Origin: Corinectria fuckeliana
Lineage: Eukaryota > Ascomycota > Sordariomycetes > Hypocreales > Nectriaceae
Assembly: GCA_019137255.1 (NCBI GenBank)
Contig: WPDH01000280.1
Span: 362,818 to 426,817 of the forward strand
Direction of reading: 5' to 3'
Length of the DNA stretch: 64,000 bases
Shown here: positions 41,511-52,840 of the stretch, piece after piece
Position numbering within the stretch: the stretch's first letter is position 1
Layout: each line of letters starts with the position of its first letter
Notes under the pieces: generated by a model
Told to the model about the DNA's origin: nothing
Database searches by the model: none
What the model saw: only the letters and a program-made list of their open reading frames with translations
Translations under genes and position numbers: made by a program

Positions 41511-42750
41511 AGAGACGACAACACCAAAGGCAGCTGGCTCAGTTAGAAGGCTGGTTCATCATTACACAGGGGTTTGTTCCAGCCTACAACCCCCGCCGCC
41601 ACGGACAAATCAAGACTCATCAGTCGGGAACCGGCGAGTGAAGAGATCTTCCAAGGAGGCTTTGGACTACAAGATTTGATCGACAATCACTGCACACAAT
41701 CACCACTGTGTCCTTCCAACGGTACATGCGAGATCGACGATGATGTGGAATGTTCGTGACTCACATTGTGTCCAGGTGTTGGCGTTATTGACAATGGAGC
41801 CGACCTAGATGTGTACGTTCAACAGCTCTTTGGACTCAGTATTGTTCTCTCTGTTACATGTCGTCTTCTAGATGTGAGGTTGTCGTATGCCGGCTTTCAC
41901 GATGTTGCCGCCCCCAAAGACTACGACCCAACCGCGGCGCTCTACCAGTGTACAGCCCCGTTCTAGCCCTTGTCAACGCCTCGACCTGTGTCCATGCGCT
42001 GCGCTACCTTGTCTGAAACTGGCCCCCGCGACTCTTCGGAAGCACTCCCAAGGGCAAGTACAACGCGAGCGGCAATGTCGTACTACGGGGCGAACTCGCG
42101 CACACCTCCTCGCGCGGCCGACCACATTGGGTTCAAGGACGGACGGGGCTCGTACTATCAAACCGAGACTTGAAGTGACTCGCGAACTGGTTCTGTGGAG
42201 GAGGCTATGACGTACAAAGGCATCATTTGAACCATGGGTGGCAGCTAGACGTCAGTGCCAGCGATGCCGCGTCACGAGACTCAACGGATGTTAGGACTAG
42301 CTAGGTGACAATAAAGACGAGTAGTTAATAAGGGAGATGATGGTTTATTTGTAGGGGGCCTCTGGAAGGACTGGGATGGTGGGATTTTGGATATTAGAAA
42401 CTCAACTCGTCGAGGTTGTACATGTCAGACACTAAGATAATCAAGCAAGCGGTCAAATGATACCACAAGACCAAATGTATACCAAGGCAACCTACCCACA
42501 ACATGAAATTTCAGTGTCAACAATTATCTCTTCCTTCTAGACTGCGTGGAGAGCCAAAGTCATCTGGGTATCAGGAGACGAGATAGTCAAGAACCATTGC
42601 GCGAAAAAAGTGCTTTTCGACCAAACTAGAACTGGTTTCCGTCCTGTATGATATGTAGAAAAAATTCATTATGTGACCCCTCGCCCTGACCAATTTTCTA
42701 CCAGTACAAGCGAATCACTCCTTGCAGACGCAGGAAAAGAGAGAAGCCGT
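41511..42750. other. Intergenic region with possible gene debris
   Basis: On the plus strand, 41670-42300 shows short protein-like pieces in changing frames (for example CTQSPLCPSNGTCEIDDD before a stop near 41759). None makes a complete gene. The 300 bp next to eIF3b are probably its 3' untranslated region. Confidence 0.4.
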
Positions 42751-45109
42751 CTAAACGATAACCTCCTCGTTCTCCTCTAGAACCTCTTCCACGATTTCCT
42801 CAATCACCCGATCCTCTTCCACGCTGGATCCTTGTATGGCCTTCGTCTTGGCCTCTAGAAGAGCAGCATGAGGGTCTGCCGGTAGGCCAAGGGCCTCACG
42901 CTCCTCCAACTCGTCCTCCTCGACATTTGCGCGCCACGAGTGCCACTCCTCGAGCATGCGACGGCGGGTCTCCACGACAACCAAATCGGCCGAGGCGCCA
43001 CGGTCGGCATCCTCCTGCTCAAAGACACGGCTGTACTCTCTGAGGTTCTTGCGGATTTGCTTCTGCTCATCCTTGCTAAGCATGGTGGGAGGCCGAGGGC
43101 GCCACTGGAACTGCTTAAACTTCTCCATGGGCTCCTCTCGTAGAGCCTCGCCCCGGAAATCGTAAATGTGGTAACCGTTCTCCATCTGTCGACGTGTTAG
43201 TATGGGAGATAAGAGATAAGAGCAATACTAGTTTATCTTACCGAGTGCTTCCAGGCGGAGGCCCAAGTGGCAACGAATCGACCAGAGGGATCCCACTCAA
43301 CATCCGTCACGCCGTAGTGGTCAGCGGTGTTCATGAGCTGAAGGTTTGCGGTGAGATCCTTGTCGGACTCGGGCTTCTCGCCCTCAAAGTCGAGGTCGAA
43401 GAAGTCGAGGTCTGAGCTCTGCTGGTTGTGGATGGTGGCAATTACCACAAACCGACCTCGGGGAGACCAGTAGATGGCGTTGCTGTTCTTCTTGTCCAGG
43501 GTTCGGAGGTGCTTGAAATTGCCGACAAGATTGCCCTTGGCCTTTTCGGGGCAGAAGAAGGCCACAGAGGTCTTGGGCGGCACAGCAGTAACGCCGACGG
43601 GCTCGGTTGTGGTGATGATGGCAAACCGGTCGCCCTTGGGCTCCCAGGCGAAGTTGATGACAGTGTCCTTGATGGTGTCGACAACTTCGACGGGGACACC
43701 CTTCTCCTTGACGCGGAAAATTTCCAGAGTGGTGGCCTGAGACTTCTTGGACTTGGAGTGACGATCAACCTTGACACAGAGGTATGCGGCCTCGGATTGC
43801 CAGTGTAGCTTAACATCGCTAACACTGAAGAGGTTGAGAGATCTCACGACCTGTTTTGAGGGGATGCTCATCAGTCCGACCTTGGCGGGGTTGCTGCCGA
43901 TCTCAGGGGTCCAGTAGCAGAAGAGTTGTTCGTAGTCCTTGACACCATCTCGGCTGGGGCTCGCGGGCGCCCAGTCAAAGTCCTTGACACCCTCAATCTT
44001 GATTGAGGTCTTGTCGAGAAGGTTCATGCGGGGAAGTTCGTAGACGGAGATGGATGAGCCCTGTGACAACCGAGCGACGTAGTTCTCATCTGCCGACCAC
44101 TTGAAAGCGGGCCACTGCAGCTTGGGAGGAGGCTTATCTTCCTCAGCCTTGGGGAGTTCGAGGCTGGCGAAGGATCGAATGGGGGCACCGGTCGCGATAT
44201 CCCAGATGACATAGTTCTTGCCATCGTCGTCAATCGACAGCGCGGGGTGGCCTTCCTCGGGGATCGAGATTGGCCTGTTAGACCAGGTGACGAGGTACTT
44301 CTCAGTAGGAGAGAAAGCGACGAGGTTGACGAAGGGGTGGGCGAATCGAGCCTGTCGTGCCCACGATGAGCCGCCCCAGAGTTGGACACCCTGGGCGTGG
44401 ACAGAGGTCAGGTAGGTGCCGAGAGGGGACCACTGGACGAAGGTCTCAGTCCAGTGCTGGCGCTCGATGACGCTCTCGGGCTGATCCTTCTCGTTGTTCC
44501 AGTAAATGCCCACGTTATCTCCTCGGTACATGACGAACTGGTCCCGGCCACGCTCGGCGGGATCCTTGAGCCACCATCGCAGATGCTCTTTCTCGGTAAA
44601 GTCGTCAATGTGAGGGGGCTGGTACGTCTCGTCGACTCGGCCTTCTCGTCCAAATCGCTCGATATCGGTGACCTTGTTGACGCGGAGAGTGTGCTTCTTG
44701 TCGAGGGGGACCAAATCCAACTGGCGGGTGGCCGCAGCGGCCTCGGCGGGAGAGGAGTACTCGACAAAGGCAAAACTGAGGGACACAGCCGAATTAGACG
44801 GATGGCTGCGACACATTTCCAGCAGAGCATGACTTACCGAAGAGACTTTCCGTCGTCGCCCATGGGCATGTATATCAACTCCTCGCGGGTCTTTCCAACG
44901 GTGTTGAGCTTCTTCAACAAGAACTTGACCAGCTTGGGCTTCTGCTCCTCCGTGACCTCGGGCAGGCCGTCGATGACGACAAAGCTGTCATAGCCCTGCT
45001 CCAGCTGAACCTCGAATCGCTCTCGCAGATCGGAGATGTCGATGTCATCCTCGTTGAACTCGTCGTCGTCGAGGTCGGCCTCGCGCAGGTGGTCGAATGA
45101 GGGCGCCAT
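42751..45109 (-). CDS. PRT1: Translation initiation factor 3 subunit B (eIF3b/Prt1)
   Basis: Exons are 45109-44838, 44775-43242 and 43185-42751, joined by a 62-nt and a 56-nt intron with GTAAG donors. The protein is 746 residues, the usual fungal length. The N terminus (MAPSFDHLREADLDDDEFNE) is acidic. An RRM follows at about 38-125 (DSFVVIDGLPEV...SLRFAFVEYSS). Most of the remainder is the eIF3b beta-propeller (HWTETFVQWSPLGTYLTSVH, KNSNAIYWSPRGRFVVIAT, VEWDPSGRFVATWASAWKHS). The charged C-terminal helix (MLSKDEQKQIRKNLREYSR) binds other eIF3 subunits. Known role: scaffold of the eIF3 complex on the 40S ribosome. It is divergent from CCT2. Confidence 0.96.
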
Positions 45110-45594
45110 GATGGGCGGTTTGGTGGTTGTGGAGGGGTGCAGAAAAAATGCCCCGCTCTCTGTTCAGGCGAAAAGCGCCGGGTTTTAAAGGTTTCGGGAT
45201 GCAAAGGCGAAGCGTGTAATGAGGGCTCCAGTCTGCGCGGGAGAGGTGGCCTTCGGGAGTACGCAGGGGTTGACCGCAGGAAGCGTTCTCGGAGGGCGTG
45301 CGGAGGCTCGAGTTGTTGCGATGGCCGACCTGGTGCAGCTCAAATTTGGTGTTCTTCACTTTCCACAAAGTGTGCGCGACGGAGAAGCGATCTTCCTACG
45401 CCGACAGTTTTTCCCGACCGCGGGGCAAGTCACGTGGGGCCTAAGCGTGCCTGGCGGGGGGCCATGGTTTTGCTGATGCTAGCTGGAAGCTCCCAAGAAA
45501 AAGGCTGCAACTTGTCCCAAGGCTGAAGCATTTCGACGACATAACTCCTCCGTCTCGACCGCTTCGTCGTGTGAAGTAGTTAAGATTGCCCGCC
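45110..45594. promoter_or_regulatory. Shared divergent promoter of eIF3b and CCT2
   Basis: 485 bp separate the two start codons, so both genes must be driven from here. A CACGTG E-box lies at 45431-45436, the palindrome bound by bHLH factors. No TATA box is evident on either side. Confidence 0.6.
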
Positions 45595-47393
45595 ATGGTA
45601 CGTCCTTTTGCTATTTGCGGTTTCTTCCTGCAAATGTTGTCTGTTGCTGTTGTGAGCGAAGCAATAAGCTAATATCTTCCGTCTGTTTCCACCCCGCCAG
45701 TCTTTCCAACCAACCCAGATTTTTGAAGAGGGCACCACCGAGGAGAAGGGTGAGAATGCCCGTCTCGCTGCCTTTGTAGGCGCCATCGCCGTGGGCGACC
45801 TCGTCAAGAGCACTTTGGGCCCCAAGGGCATGGACAAGATCCTACAGTCAGCGTATGTCCCGCCGCATCCCGTTGCTAGCGACCCCCCTTTTGACAGCGT
45901 GCTAGCTCGACCGCCGAAATCATGGTAACAAACGACGGTGCTACCATTCTCAAAGCGATCGCCCTCGACAACGCTGCCGCAAAGGTTCTGGTCAACATTT
46001 CCAAGGTTCAGGATGATGAAATCGGTGACGGCACCACCTCCGTGACCGTCCTTGCTGCTGAGTTGCTACGAGAGGCCGAGAAGTTGGTCGACAAGAAGAT
46101 CCACCCCCAGACCATTATCGAGGGTTACAGAATAGCCAGCCAGGCCGCATTAAAGGCGTTGGAAGAGACGGCAGTTGATCATAGCAAGAGCCCCGAGGCG
46201 TTCCGAAACGACTTGCTCGCCATCGCGCGGACGACCCTCAGCTCCAAGGTCCTAGCCCAGGACCGGGACCAGTTTGCCGAGCTCGCCTGCGATGCCGTGC
46301 TTCGATTGAAGTCTTCCGACCTCACCCACATCCAGGTTATCAAGAAGCCCGGAGGCAAGCTCAGCGACTCCTACCTCGACGAGGGATTCATCCTCGACAA
46401 GAAGATCGGCGTGAACCAGCCCAAGCGGTTAGAGAAGGCGAAGATCCTAGTGGCCAACACTTCCATGGACACCGACAAGGTCAAGATCTTTGGAGCTCGC
46501 GTCAAGGTCACATCGACGAGCAAGCTTGCCGAGTTGGAGAAGGCGGAGAAGGACAAGATGAAGGCCAAGGTGGAGAAGATCAAGGCCCATGGCATCAACT
46601 GCTTCATCAACCGCCAGCTGATCTACAACTGGCCCGAGCAGCTATTCACCGATGCCGGCATTATGTCGATTGAGCATGCTGACTTTGATGGCATCGAGCG
46701 CCTGGCCTTGGTGACTGGTGGAGAAATCGCCTCGACGTTTGACCACCCCGACCAGATCAAGCTAGGCCAGTGTGATTTGATTGAGGAGGTCATCATCGGC
46801 GAGGACACCCTTATCAAGTTCTCCGGTGTTTCTGGCGGAGAGGCATGCACGATTGTGCTCCGCGGTGCCACGGAACAGCTACTAGACGAGGCCGAGCGAA
46901 GCTTGCACGATGCCCTGGCTGTTCTGTCCCAGACTATCAAAGAGCCCAGAACCACGCTTGGCGGTGGTTGTGCTGAGATGGTCATGGCTAAGGCTGTGGA
47001 GGGTGCTGCCACCCGCGTGGAGGGCAAGAAGCAACTGGCCGTGTCCAGCTTCGCCATCGCTCTGAGGCAACTGCCCACCATTCTGGCCGACAACGCCGGC
47101 CTGGACTCCGGTGACCTCGTCGCTCGGCTGCGAAAAGCCATCTACGACGGACTCACTACCTACGGTCTCGACCTAGCGACCCCCGGCGGTGGCATCACGG
47201 ATATGCGGGATCTCGGAGTGATTGAGAGTTACAAGCTGAAGAAGGCCGTCGTTTCGTCCGCCAGCGAGGCCGCAGAGGTGAGGACCCAGCCTTCCATATT
47301 TACATCGTGAAAGACTTGACTAACATGATGCAGCTCCTTCTCCGAGTCGACGACATCATCCGAGCAGCGCCTCGTAGACGTGAGAGGATGTGA
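45595..47393 (+). CDS. CCT2: T-complex protein 1 subunit beta (CCT2)
   Basis: Exons are 45595-45597, 45701-45852, 45906-47277 and 47334-47393, giving 528 residues, the family's normal length. The first coding exon is only the ATG; a 103-nt intron follows, then introns of 53 and 56 nt. Phases agree throughout. Group II chaperonin signatures are present: STLGPKGMDKIL, TNDGATIL, GDGTTSV, GGGCAEM and TPGGGITDM. The C terminus RVDDIIRAAPRRR is typical of the beta subunit. Known role: one of eight subunits of the cytosolic ring that folds actin, tubulin and WD-repeat proteins with ATP. Confidence 0.97.
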
Positions 47394-48126
47394 GGCAGAG
47401 GCTCCGGTAGCTGATGAGGATGTGTCAGATAGGCATATACCATGATGATCTGTAATGATACCATAGATGTGGCGGCATGGAAATGCAAAAAAAAAGATCA
47501 TCGTCATGAGCACCTCGACCTGTTCCGACAGCTGTCCCTGTTGATTGTTCTTCTGCTTCCAGTGCTAACACTCCACCGGCCCTTCGCTTTGGTCCAAGCC
47601 AACTAACGCCGGAGTTCATTATGTTCAATGACTTCTCACTCTCCATTCACCCTCCATTCACCTTCCACCTGCCTTGGCCCTTATTGGCCGTTTGCACTCG
47701 AACAATGGCCGGTGAGCACCTGCGTTCGCTTTAGCAGCGCGAGCTATTTGACTCGCGCGAGTTTCTCCGTTTTAATCCTCACCTTTACATTCTTTCACGT
47801 TTCCGAGGTCTTGGTTTCTGCACCATCACCATTCCGAGCCTCACCTTTCTCCAGCTTTCGTCTTCCCGTGCCTGTCGATACTCTCCTGCATCTTCTTCCA
47901 TCTCAGTTTTCGAGCTTCGTTCTTGCTTTTATGCTGCCGTCTTCTCACCTTTGGTGTGCTCGTGGTCATCCGTGTTCTCCTTCGCCTGCTGTGTTCGCTC
48001 CGCATACATTCTCGGTACGCTGTATTATCGCCACGTCTTTCCCTTCGCAGGACTTGCTGACAAGGAAGCGTTTTAGGCTGATTCATCGCGAAGGCTTAAA
48101 GGGGCAGCGGCGGCCAGGCTGAAGCC
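47394..48126. other. Intergenic region between CCT2 and the PIP-box gene
   Basis: About 730 bp contain the CCT2 3' untranslated region and a pyrimidine-rich stretch (47640-47990) typical of fungal promoters just upstream of the next gene. No gene seen. Confidence 0.5.
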
Positions 48127-51100
48127 ATGAGCCAACGCAAAATCACTGACATGTTTGCCTCGACGGGCAGTTCACCCAGGCGGTCTCAGCCCGATCTCCC
48201 GCCGGTAGCCGACAGCCACGCCGAGCGACGATCAAACGACCACGCAGCTATGAAGAGTCCTTCGTCACAACGAAGGCGTCGAGCCAGGCAAGCAACTGCC
48301 AAGTCGCCAGCACGCACCCAGGAGCTCCCACCCGTCACCATGATCCCTTCTACACCACCTTCTGCGCCTGCTTCCTCACAGCATAGAAGTTCGGCAAGCG
48401 CTGAGAAAGCCGATGATCGCATTCCGGAAACGCCTCAGCTGGCGCGGCCACGAGGAGTTGCGCGTGCCCAAAGCCAGAAAACACCAGCTCGGCGCACGCC
48501 GACTAAGCGAACACCAAAGAAACCGCCGACTCCAAAACCGCGAACTCCACGCAAGCCGACCACGCCCGGCGTAGGCACTTCGCCTTTCACCCCGATTGAT
48601 ATTTCGTCCAGCGAGGAGAGTTCAGACTGTGAACTCGTCGATGTTCAGCCAACTCCTCCAGCCAAGCGCGAACAGAACTCATCCGGTCCCAGATCTGCCA
48701 AGGCCAAGCCGCAAAAGACTGAGGATGTTCTAAACAACCCTACTAGCCTCTCGACAAAGCCCAAGCCGGCCAGCACACAGAAACCAGCCGCTAAGAAGGT
48801 AACCGTGGAGAAGCCACTTGACGTGAGCCCAGGAGCCCGAAAGCCTGCCGCCGAGAAGCAAGATGAAGAGAAACCAGCCGTCAAGAATCAAGCCGTCCAG
48901 AAGCCTGCGACCCAGAAGCGGAAGACCAAGAAGCCTCAAGCAGCATCACAGGCCCATCTTGCGGAGACGCCCAGCGGCCCGTCGAGCTCTGCTCCCCCAA
49001 GTTTCCGAGGCGGTGCGTCCCACAGTTCCCAACCTGCCATCAAGGCCAAGTATCTCAAAGGAAGCAAGGGTGGCCGCGTCAGTTCTAGCCAGCCTGCGAG
49101 AAAGGCAGATGACTCCGACTGTTTCATCGAGAAGGTTGAGCCGTCACCCAAGCGACGTGCGAAAAGCCAGCCAGCCCCGACGCCCGCCAAGAGAAGACGA
49201 CTTGGCAAGGTTAATGCTTCAATTTACAAGAACCCAGTGGAAGCTGATTCAGATTGCGAGATCGTAAAGGTCACTGTGTCCCCGAAGAAGCGAGCCTCAT
49301 CTGCCGCTACTGCTTCCGCGATTACCGGCAACGAGAGCGACGCAGATGCCGAAGAATCTGAGGAAGACCTTGCGCCTCGCAATGAGCCATCGCCCACGCC
49401 ACGGAGAAAGCTACCTGCTCGGTCTCCAAAGGCCTCCAGCCGCACGCCTATCAAGACCGAACCAAGGAAGACGCCATCGAAAATCATCATCGAGGAGAGC
49501 TCGATGATCGATCTTACTGAAATTTCAGAGTCTGAAGACTCGGATTCGTTATTGGATCGAGTGAAGCCATGCCTAGAAACAGCGCCTCTTCAGATGATGT
49601 CCCCGGAGTCTGCCTCAGACGACTTCGCGAGCCCACCTCGATTTGATGATCGCCCTGTCGAATGCAAGCTGACCAAGAAAGAGGCATCGCTAGGTGTCAG
49701 CGACGAGTTGATGTACCCTGCTGCCGAAGCCCCCGTCGGAAGCAAATCCCGGATCCAGGACGACTTCAACATCGTGGAGACGGAACGCGTTGTCAAGCTG
49801 GATCCAGACTTCTACATCGATTTTTCGTCCCCGGTCTCCTTTTACGGTTCCGATGATGACTCTGAGGAACGCAGACGCGCATCATCGCCTCTACCCTCCC
49901 ATCAGCCTCCGACTTTGAGATTCACTGGCTCGCCGAATCGCTCGGCTGAAGGCTATAGCCCTGTGTATGACCAGCAGTACTTGTTCGAGTTGGAGCAAGG
50001 GGCGTGGGCTCCATTCCAGCCTCGTCATCGCGACTCGTCAGTCAACCCGAAGGGCATCCTGAAAACCCCAAAGACATGGCCCGTCAATCCTCGAAAGCGG
50101 GACAGAGACCAAAGCAGCCTGGTCTCACCAACCCAGGACTCTTCGCCCAACAAGAAAAGAAAGCCAACCAACGAGAGGGGCGAGGTGCATGGACAGAGCC
50201 CAACCGTCAAGATTGAACGCGGCGTCACCTCTGCTGTGCAATCGAGCACCAAAAGGAGCAAGCCAAGCCCTCTGGATTCCTCCAAGAGCATCGAGCACCG
50301 CTGCGACAAGCTCATCGCGATAGGAACACCTTCTCTTCCTGCTGACGGAAAATGGATCCATAAAAGTAGGTTCTAATATCCCAGGGAAGAAATCTGCGCT
50401 GACCGGCTGGGTAGAGAGAAGCTTGACGCCATTGAAACTAATTTCACACGACACATTGTCCGAACCGGGCGAGACGGATGAAGACGTACCCGACACAGAC
50501 ACCCCCTCAAAGACTAGCATCAAGACAGTCGCGTCAACGTCAGAGCACACAGAAATCACAGAGGCCATCAAGAACCCAGAAGCACCAGACTGGCAGCCGA
50601 TGCGATGGCAGGAATCAATGACGGCCGACAGTTTGGAGTCCAAGCTACCACAATCCAAGCCATTTGTGATTCGAGATGAAATTCCACAGCATGACGCCAA
50701 GTCCAAGGTTTCCGAGCTCGGAAAGAAGCTGGCTGCTGGGGAAAACCCTGCTGATCAAGACGCGGACAACTCGTCCAACCGATACTCATGGAAGATGGAC
50801 TGGAGTCCACCTGCAGCTTGCCCAGAGTCGCACCTGCAAGCAATGAGGGCAGAAGTAAGACAACGTCAGATGAATGGGCAGTATGGCAACTTCTGGTACG
50901 ACCTCGGAATGAAGAAAGCCAGACTAGCGGCAGGGTGCCCGCCGCTGTTCACGAAGAAGAAGAAGTCGCTTGGAGAAGTCGCCGAAGAATTGATACAGGA
51001 AGAGAGAAAGCTTCAGTGCAAGCAACAACGCAAGCGTGGAAGGCATGCGAGAAGCGCCCAGGCGGAGGCTGGAGAGATGGACGTTGAGAGTTTGTCTTCA

Positions 51101-51139
51101 GACTCTGACAGCGGAAAGGCCCGATTGCAAGATGCGTGA
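48127..51139 (+). CDS. Unrecognised basic, low-complexity protein with an N-terminal PIP-box-like motif
   Basis: Exons 48127-50365 and 50415-51139 give 987 residues. The proposed 49-nt intron has a GTAGGT donor, a CTGAC branch site and a TAG acceptor, and keeps phase 1. The first residues MSQRKITDMF contain QxxIxxMF, close to the PCNA-interacting box QxxI/LxxFF. The next 550 residues are Lys/Pro/Ser/Thr-rich with several TPxK runs and repeated acidic SSDSDCxIVKV-like patches (DSDCFIEKVEPSPKRR, DSDCEIVKVTVSPKKR). The C-terminal third includes a compact stretch (NGQYGNFWYDLGMKKARLAAGCPP), then a Lys/Arg/Gln helix. This suggests a nuclear DNA-replication or repair-linked protein (inference). No enzyme domain is visible. 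Confidence 0.8.
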
Positions 51140-52836
51140 GAAGGCTGATGAGTGGCAGAGGCCTGGATCCAGGCATTAGCCTTTGCGGACGAGTGCATGT
51201 ATGTGATGATGACGGGTACTTTGACGATTGCGGACTTGCGGTTCTCGTTTTGTTTTGTTTTGTTGGTTTGTATGGATCGAACCAAACGTGATGGCAGTGT
51301 CTCACGAGTTGATGAGGATGACGGCAGAGAATTTCTTGAGAGAACCGCAGCCAACGGAGCTGCTTGTCTTGCCCGACACAATTTGCAATTTGCTTCAGCA
51401 GGGAGGTGAAGAAGATGGTGGCAAGGCCCCGTAAGCAGTGTACCTAGGCCTACATGGAGGAGTGGAACAGCTGTATGTAGAAGAAAGGAGGTGACAAGCC
51501 ACTATTACCCAGTAAACAACACATGCTCTGACAGCTCTGGAGGTCACCGACACCTGGAAAGTAAAGAGAGACTTTGGTCCCTGAGATCTGATTCGCCGTC
51601 GAGGCTTATTAGCCGCGCATATGCGGCCGAGATTACAGGCAGCAGGGGTGTTGTATTAATAGCACTGTGAGAGCCGCGGTGGAGAGTGTGGTCGCACACA
51701 GTCTCCTGTCCACCACGCACTGTACTCACCCCTCCATCTTCCCCTGCGCATGGCTTGACCCGATAAGGCCATGCCACCGGCGGGATGGTGATGGCGATGG
51801 TGGGCAAGAATTGCGCGCAAGTCACTCCCGGGCGTGGAGGCGCCGACAGGTACATACGCGGCACCGAGCACTACTAGTACTGTAGTACTCCGTATCTGGG
51901 CACCGACTAGTACCTACGGAGCGTAGCCCGGCCCTTTCTCTTTGCTTCTTCCTGGTCTCCAATGCTCCCATGGCTCCATCCTCTTCGCTAGTCGCCGGGT
52001 TTGCTGGCGTTGTTTGGCGCTGTCGCCGGCGCCGTCGCTGGCGGGCGCACCTACCGATCGGTGCTGTGCTGTGCTGTGCTGTGTTGGCGATTTGGCGGGC
52101 TCCCATGATTTTACTGGCAGCCTGCCTCCTTTGCCATCGTCATCCGACACTCAACTCTCCCTCTCTCATCCTCCCGGCTTTTCCTGTTTTCCTGCCCTCC
52201 CCTCGCTATCGCACCTTATTTGCTTGGTACCAGCCTCTCTCGCTTTGCTGGGTCCTTGATTCTCTCGCTTCACTCGCGCACGTCACCGCCACCCTTATTA
52301 ACCGCAATCCTCGTGTCTCGGTCTCCGCTGCGCCTCCGCGTCACTCCTAATTCGTTAATTGGGTCAGCATCAACATCAGTCTCCTAAACAACCTCCAAGA
52401 CAACCTCCAGACCTCTCACGAGACCATTCTGTTGTTGACCAAGCTGTCCCGTCTTGCGCCTGCTTTGCTTCCCTTCCTACTCTCGCTACTACGAATATTA
52501 CATAGAATAAGCACTATTTCATCTCGCTTCAACACCATTCCTATTACAGGACTCCTCCTTGATCAATTCCGGGCCCGAGTCCATCACCCTGGCAATCTTG
52601 AAACGGCTCCTTCATCGACCAGCCCGAGCTTCAGCCCAGCAGCAATCACGACCCTGCCTAGCCCGCTGCCCTCCCGACCAAATACAACGACGCCGCGCAA
52701 GACGACGCTGCCGGCGGCCTAGATATATTCACCTCAAGCCAAAGTCACGCCAGACCCGACGACTCCCGAACATCGGGCGAGTCGACAGCGTCCTCTCGTC
52801 CTCCCGACACCGCCCTGGTCTTCCTGCTATGCGACA
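51140..52836. other. 1.7-kb intergenic region, mostly leader of the TBC gene
   Basis: The left part is 3' region of the previous gene. A short GT-microsatellite-like tract (tgctgtgctgtgctgtg) lies near 52062-52085. An inverted pair ctccgta/tacggag occurs near 51889-51925. The 52350-52836 part is pyrimidine- and C-rich and is probably 5' untranslated. No gene seen. Confidence 0.5.
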
Positions 52837-52840
52837 ATGA
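52829..52840 (+). promoter_or_regulatory. Three-codon upstream ORF whose stop overlaps the TBC start codon
   Basis: ATG CGA CAA TGA ends in a stop that overlaps the main ATG as ATGA (main start at 52837). Such an arrangement can permit termination-reinitiation or reduce translation; this is inference. Confidence 0.5.

Noticed and set aside
50366..50384. 19-nt intron in the PIP-box gene
   Set aside because: It keeps phase and ends CCCAG, but is far below the length a spliceosome can use. The 49-nt intron with CTGAC branch is better.
52559..52840. 93-codon frame ending at the TBC start codon
   Set aside because: It has no ATG until the last three codons, so only the 3-codon upstream ORF is reported.
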